Source: Paenibacillus sp. JNUCC32 (GTDB lineage: Bacteria; Bacillota; Bacilli; Paenibacillales; Paenibacillaceae). From it: 64,000 bases of DNA. Every line of letters starts with the position of its first letter. Position 1 is the first letter of the stretch. Both the position numbers and the translations under genes were made by a program. Where the stretch lies: assembly GCF_014863545.1 (NCBI RefSeq), contig NZ_CP062260.1, forward strand, positions 3,162,001 to 3,226,000, written 5' to 3'. The notes beneath the pieces were generated by a model that searched no databases, was not told the DNA's origin, and saw only the letters and a list, made by a program, of their open reading frames with translations. Positions 60,299 through 64,000 of this stretch are shown piece after piece.

Positions 60299-60889
60299 CT
60301 ATGTCTGTAGTCCGATTAATCGCTTCAATACCATCCGATGTTCCTCGCTCAACCGATTTCGGCTTAACAACCGCTGAAGCAGGGGCAAATGTTGGTTCAT
60401 ATCCCTCAACATCGTCTCCGCAATGGCATCGTAACGATCCGGTCTGTCTCGAAGCACATTAAACACCAGTTCGTGGGATAACGGCATCAGCCGTACCGTG
60501 ACGTCCCGTATGTGGCGCGCTGGCGCTGCAGGATAGAGCAATTGATCGATTTCAACGCGATAGGAGGAACCCTCCGAATTCACTTCAAATCCGCCTACAA
60601 GTTCAATCGGGACTTTCTCTAATTCATAGTGGCTCAGAATGGAAGAATATATCCCTTCCTGATCCAGCCGGGGAGCGTCTGCTGCCAGAAGGGCCAGCGT
60701 CTCATGCAGCGGCTGAATCCCCCCTGCATCGGCGTAAATATCGATATCCCTCGGCGGCTTGCCTAATTCTACGCCCTGAAGGAGCAAGCAGCAGCTTCCA
60801 CCCAGCAGCCAAGCGACAGGCGCCTGATTCAGTTTGTGAATGGCGGTAGCTAACGCCTTCTCCAATTCCGGCAGATCATTCAGCGTCAT
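60299..60889 (-). CDS. nucleotidyltransferase-fold protein
   Basis: A 196-aa protein with the pattern WLLGGSCCLLLQGVELG followed by PPRDIDIYAD near residue 45, where GGS and the DxD pair are hallmarks of minimal or AbiEii-type nucleotidyltransferase folds. Later segments are helical. It could modify RNA, protein or a small molecule; it need not be a toxin. Start ATG 60889 behind AAGGGG. No partner gene that looks like an antitoxin is adjacent; neighbours are a ferredoxin and a DUF2768 gene. Confidence 0.7.
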   Translation of the reverse strand: MTLNDLPELEKALATAIHKLNQAPVAWLLGGSCCLLLQGVELGKPPRDIDIYADAGGIQPLHETLALLAADAPRLDQEGIYSSILSHYELEKVPIELVGGFEVNSEGSSYRVEIDQLLYPAAPARHIRDVTVRLMPLSHELVFNVLRDRPDRYDAIAETMLRDMNQHLPLLQRLLSRNRLSEEHRMVLKRLIGLQT

Positions 60890-60932
60890 GCTGCACCCCT
60901 TTACCGTATCATCCCGGAAGCGGCTTCCCATA

Positions 60933-61112
60933 TTAAATGATGGAAGCCAGTCCGATAATAAAACCGAAAATCATCATCATAAAGGCCACAAACGATAGCG
61001 TGCCGCGCAGAAAACCTTTGGTCTTGCTTCGCGCAAGCGTAACCACGATGACGGACAGCGCCATAATCAATAATGCGACAAGGGACAGCCACATCTTTTG
61101 CATCGGATCCAT
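60933..61112 (-). CDS. 59-aa DUF2768-type membrane protein
   Basis: A small gene translated MDPMQKMWLSLVALLIMALSV to ...GFIIGLASII. Two hydrophobic helices (about 7-25 and 40-58) with RSKTKGFLRGT between. GGAGAG lies nine bases before the ATG. Position between the spoVIF-like gene and the lipoprotein cluster fits the YphE/DUF2768 family of Bacillales. Function unknown. Confidence 0.75.
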   Translation of the reverse strand: MDPMQKMWLSLVALLIMALSVIVVTLARSKTKGFLRGTLSFVAFMMMIFGFIIGLASII

Positions 61113-61194
61113 GTCACGAAACTCTCCAATCTCTCTTCAAATTATTCAACCTATTATATCACGAAAATGATAGTGCCTCACCCTGAGTATGGCG

Positions 61195-61242
61195 AAAAAA
61201 AGAACAAAAGCCGCATTCCCGCAAAGGATGCGTCTTTTGTTC
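61195..61242 (-). terminator. terminator after the spoVIF-like gene
   Basis: GAACAAAAGCCGCAT / ATGCGTCTTTTGTTC (61202-61242, one mismatch) followed by UUUUUUU in minus-strand sense. Confidence 0.92.
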
Positions 61243-61256
61243 ATGATCAGCATATC

Positions 61257-61532
61257 TTATTTGTTCATCATCATTTTCATCAAGGCTTCCATATTGCTCG
61301 GATTCATGCCGCTCTTCTTCACCGCTCCGACAATTTCCTGAATCGTGTCCTCGCTGACAGGTATGTTCGCCATAGCAGATACCTGCTTGATCAGCTGGCG
61401 GAGCTGGGCTTCATTTTGCATAGTAGACGGCTTAACCGTGCTAGCCAGCTTATTGACAGCCCCTGAAGAAATTTTCTTACCGCTTTTCTTGTTAATCGCA
61501 TTCAGTACATCCTTGTGAAAGCTTTTGCTCAT
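61257..61532 (-). CDS. stage VI sporulation protein F-like
   Basis: A 91-aa helical protein. VLNAINKKSGKKIS, then LRQLIKQVSAMANIPVSED and IQEIVGAVKK resemble SpoVIF (YjcC), needed for spore coat assembly under sigma-K/GerE in Bacillus. Assignment is by recalled motif. ATG 61532 behind GGAGGAGGGG; a GTG two codons upstream abuts the ribosome site. Confidence 0.7.
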   Translation of the reverse strand: MSKSFHKDVLNAINKKSGKKISSGAVNKLASTVKPSTMQNEAQLRQLIKQVSAMANIPVSEDTIQEIVGAVKKSGMNPSNMEALMKMMMNK

Positions 61533-61595
61533 TTCCACCCCTCCTCCGACATCCTCACATCAATATATGAGTCAATCCTCGGAATGGTGAATAAG

Positions 61596-62636
61596 CTAGG
61601 TGTGCCATTGCTCCCAAGTCTCGAGCGGCATCATTTCCATCTCGGTCTTGGGGTCCCGGCCCATTAAGGCTTCCACGGCGACGCGGGGATTCCGGTCTTT
61701 AAACAACACATGGTACAGCTGGTCGGCAATCGGCATCTGCACCCCGTATTTCTCGGAAATGGCATGCGCGGCTTTGGTCGTGCGTATTCCTTCCACCACC
61801 ATCCCCATGGATGCGAGAACCTCATCAAGCTTCTTGCCCTGCCCAAGCATCGAGCCTGCACGCCAGTTCCGGCTGTGCTGGCTCGTAGCGGTAACCACGA
61901 GGTCGCCGATCCCGGCAAGCCCGGCAAACGTCAGCGGATTCGCGCCCATCTCCATGCCGATTCGCAAAATTTCTGCCAATCCCCTCGTAATAAGCGCCGC
62001 CTTGGCGTTGTCGCCGAAGCCCAATCCGTCGGACATGCCGGCGCCCAAAGCGATAATATTCTTCAGCGCTCCGGCCAATTCCACGCCGATCATATCCCGG
62101 TTCGTGTACACTCTGAAATACGTGTTCATAAACAGATCCTGGGCGGCGGCGGCGGCCTTGGCGTCCAAGGATGCCACAACGACCGTTGTAGGGCAGCGTC
62201 TCACCACTTCCTCCGCATGGCTGGGTCCTGATAGTACGACTACGCGGCCTTCCTCGCAGCCCAGCTCTTCGGATATGACGGTCGACATCCGCTTCAGGGA
62301 TTCAATCTCGAATCCTTTGGTTGCGTGAATCACCAGCATATCTTCGCTCCAATACTGCTTCAGCTGGCCCGAAACCTCCCGCATCGCGGACGATGGTGCA
62401 ACGATAACCACGGCAGCAGCCGAAGAGACCGCCTCTTCCATATCGGTCGTGGCGCGAATGTTCGAAGATAACTCCACCCCGGGCAAATAACGGTTGTTGG
62501 TATGCAGTTCGTTAATTTCACGGGTCTGTTCCTCCGTTCTCGTCCAGACGACAACATCCAGATCATTCGAAGCGAGAACACTTGCCAAAGCGGTTCCCCA
62601 ACTGCCTGCCACCAGAACAGCGACTTTGTCAGACAA
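61596..62636 (-). CDS. gpsA: glycerol-3-phosphate dehydrogenase [NAD(P)+]
   Basis: A 346-aa enzyme reducing dihydroxyacetone phosphate to sn-glycerol 3-phosphate for lipids. TTG start at 62636 behind AAAGGAGGG. The dinucleotide motif reads VLVAGSWGTALA, with Val where the first Gly of GxGxxG (GAGSWG) is usual. VLSGPSHAEEV, the catalytic Lys in GALKNIIALGAG, and NWRAGSMLGQG are intact. Overlaps plsY by 8 bp. Confidence 0.95.
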   Translation of the reverse strand: MSDKVAVLVAGSWGTALASVLASNDLDVVVWTRTEEQTREINELHTNNRYLPGVELSSNIRATTDMEEAVSSAAAVVIVAPSSAMREVSGQLKQYWSEDMLVIHATKGFEIESLKRMSTVISEELGCEEGRVVVLSGPSHAEEVVRRCPTTVVVASLDAKAAAAAQDLFMNTYFRVYTNRDMIGVELAGALKNIIALGAGMSDGLGFGDNAKAALITRGLAEILRIGMEMGANPLTFAGLAGIGDLVVTATSQHSRNWRAGSMLGQGKKLDEVLASMGMVVEGIRTTKAAHAISEKYGVQMPIADQLYHVLFKDRNPRVAVEALMGRDPKTEMEMMPLETWEQWHT

Positions 62637-63255
62637 CGCGCTTCCCTCCTTTGTCCTTTCCTTTTCCGGAACCAAGCTTGTTTTCACGTCCCTGTACAAG
62701 CTTCACGATGTTCGAGCGATGACGCCAGAAGGCGAATACGCATATGATCAAGCTTGTCCAAAAGATCGGCCAGGAATAATCCGCGATCAAGAGGAAAACA
62801 GGGGTAAGCACTACAAAAATAAGGGAACCCAAAGATACATAACGGGTAAAAACAATGGATAGAATGGCGATAATGCCTGCTATAAGCGCTGGAATGAAGC
62901 AGAGCGTAGCAAGCACCCCAATGGCGGTTGCAATTCCTTTGCCGCCTCGAAAGCGGAAGTAAAGAGGCCAATTATGACCGATGATGGCGGCAATGCCGCA
63001 TAACCCCGGCAGCCACGCATTGTCTCCCCCGAGCCATCGTCCGATCCAAACCGCAGCGATGCCCTTAATTACATCCAAAGCCAATACCAGAATGGCAGGT
63101 CCTTTTCCCAGGACGCGAAGGGTATTGGTTGCCCCGGCGTTCCCGCTGCCATGCTGACGAATGTCGATCCCTTTCAGGATTTTGGCAAGCAGTACGCTAA
63201 AGCTTACCGAACCAAGTAAATAACAAACTACAATCGCTACGATCTCCAGAATCAA
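62629..63255 (-). CDS. plsY: glycerol-3-phosphate acyltransferase
   Basis: A 208-aa membrane enzyme with about five helices that acylates glycerol 3-phosphate from acyl phosphate (PlsX/PlsY route). The three family motifs are present: LLGSVSFSVLLAK, HGSGNAGATNTLRVLGK near residue 36, and FRFRGGKGIATAIGVLA near residue 104. Directly upstream of gpsA, which supplies its substrate, as in many Bacillales. Confidence 0.95.
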   Translation of the reverse strand: MILEIVAIVVCYLLGSVSFSVLLAKILKGIDIRQHGSGNAGATNTLRVLGKGPAILVLALDVIKGIAAVWIGRWLGGDNAWLPGLCGIAAIIGHNWPLYFRFRGGKGIATAIGVLATLCFIPALIAGIIAILSIVFTRYVSLGSLIFVVLTPVFLLIADYSWPIFWTSLIICVFAFWRHRSNIVKLVQGRENKLGSGKGKDKGGKRVV

Positions 63256-63266
63256 GCTATTCTCCC

Positions 63267-64000
63267 CTAACTCTCATCAGACTTTCTTCGAGTAAATATC
63301 CTGATGGGTGTACCTTCAAAGTCAAAAGCGGCCCGAATCTTGTTCTCAAGGTAACGCTCATATGAGAAGTGCATCAATTCCGGATCGTTGACGAATACGA
63401 CCATGGTCGGCGGCTTGACCGCCACCTGTGTTGAATAGTTAATGCGCAATCTTCTTCCCTTATCCGTTGGAGGCGGGTTGATCGCAATCGCATCGGATAT
63501 GACATCGTTAAGCAAATGCGTCTGCACGCGAAGGGAATGCTGATCGGCCACATGTTTAACGACAGGGAGCAGCTTCTGCAGGCGCTGCTTCGTCTTGGCC
63601 GACAAGAATACGACCGGCGCATAGGTCATGAACAGGAAATGGTCCCGGATCTTTTTCTCGAACTGCTGCATCGTCTTGTCGTCTTTCTCGACCATATCCC
63701 ATTTGTTGACGACAAATAAAGACGCTTTACCGGCCTCATAAGCATAACCGGCGATATGCTTGTCCTGCTCGATAATGCCTTCTTCCCCGTTGATGAGCAC
63801 GAGAACGACATCCGCCCGCTCGATGGCCCGCATGGCACGCATGACGCTGTATTTCTCGGTGGTTTCATACACTTTTCCGCGTTTGCGCATGCCTGCCGTA
63901 TCGATGAGGACATACCGCTGCCCGTCTTTCTCGAATGGCGTATCGATCGCATCGCGGGTCGTGCCCGCAACGTCACTGACAATGACGCGCTCTTCTCCCA
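63267..64000 (-). CDS. der: ribosome-assembly GTPase Der, 3' part
   Basis: C-terminal 244 codons of a double-GTPase ribosome maturation factor; the rest lies beyond the right edge. Visible are the second G domain from [19 protein letters not shown] through [19 protein letters not shown], the G4 NKWD motif near [13 protein letters not shown], and the C-terminal KH-like domain ([20 protein letters not shown], then [20 protein letters not shown]). A shorter internal ATG at 63890 is not the start. Confidence 0.95.
   Translation of the reverse strand, partial: GEERVIVSDVAGTTRDAIDTPFEKDGQRYVLIDTAGMRKRGKVYETTEKYSVMRAMRAIERADVVLVLINGEEGIIEQDKHIAGYAYEAGKASLFVVNKWDMVEKDDKTMQQFEKKIRDHFLFMTYAPVVFLSAKTKQRLQKLLPVVKHVADQHSLRVQTHLLNDVISDAIAINPPPTDKGRRLRINYSTQVAVKPPTMVVFVNDPELMHFSYERYLENKIRAAFDFEGTPIRIFTRRKSDES

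Noticed and set aside
1..64000. CRISPR arrays, tRNA or rRNA genes, phage genes
   Set aside because: No regularly spaced direct repeats, no tRNA cloverleaf or rRNA-like stretches and no phage-type proteins noticed; a formal tRNA scan was not possible.

Overview
The window looks like a chromosomal segment of a spore-forming Bacillales bacterium, most likely Paenibacillus or a close relative. The evidence is gene order very close to the Bacillus subtilis hbs-mtrB-hepS-menH-hepT-ndk-cheR-aro-trp-hisC-tyrA / qcrABC / ypjA-D-dapB-mgsA-bshB1-bshA-cca-birA-panBCD-dinG / asnS-dnaD region, sporulation genes (spoIVA, spoVIF-like, ypjB), bacillithiol genes, strong AAGGAGG-type ribosome sites and about 50% GC. 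Species assignment is inference. Nearly everything is on the minus strand, so biological order runs from high to low coordinates. Only a YitT-family membrane protein (25707-26576) and a methyltransferase (32967-33725) are on the plus strand. I saw no rRNA, tRNA, CRISPR or phage genes.

Layout, in transcription order from the right edge. 64000-58730: der (5' end outside the window), plsY, gpsA, a spoVIF-like gene, a 59-aa DUF2768-type membrane protein, a nucleotidyltransferase-fold protein, a 2Fe-2S ferredoxin, then a 364-bp hairpin-rich repeat element bounded by 8-bp direct repeats, then a YphF-like lipoprotein. 58124-53300: spoIVA, hbs, mtrB (TRAP), a DoxX-family protein, a MenA-like prenyltransferase and a small membrane protein. 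53196-47558: hepS, ubiE/menG, ubiA-like, ubiX, hepT, ndk, cheR; this is isoprenoid quinone synthesis plus chemotaxis. 47389-36013: aroC, aroB, aroH, a TRAP-regulated leader, trpEDCFBA, hisC, tyrA; this is the whole branch from 3-dehydroquinate synthase and chorismate to tryptophan, plus the tyrosine/phenylalanine/histidine-related steps.

36012-35606 holds a candidate small RNA with a perfect sigma-A promoter and a strong terminator, followed by an ECF sigma/anti-sigma pair and a histidine phosphatase. 32602-28308: an unrecognised 384-aa protein, a 59-aa IDEAL-domain protein, a DUF2487 protein, and qcrABC (menaquinol:cytochrome c oxidoreductase). 28175-19085: ypjA, ypjB, then ypjD, a TPR gene, dapB, mgsA, bshB1, bshA, cca, birA. 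19084-16653: panBCD behind a structured leader that ends in an intrinsic terminator. 16542-3721: a TPR gene, dinG, rex, an MTA/SAH-type amidohydrolase, a TseB/YpmB-like protein, a short FtsH-like membrane protease with a membrane partner, and an operon of hbd, ackA, asnS and dnaD. 3506-1: a second ECF sigma with a membrane anti-sigma-like protein, two HAD phosphatases and a truncated CD3324-family gene.

The genes fit together as housekeeping metabolism. Quinone genes feed the bc complex. TRAP, encoded at 55.9 kb, is predicted to bind the (G/U)AG repeats at 44.6 kb and control trp. The most interesting non-coding signals are the trp leader with its complementary antiterminator, the pan leader, the candidate sRNA at 35.9 kb and the mobile-looking repeat at 59.5-59.9 kb.
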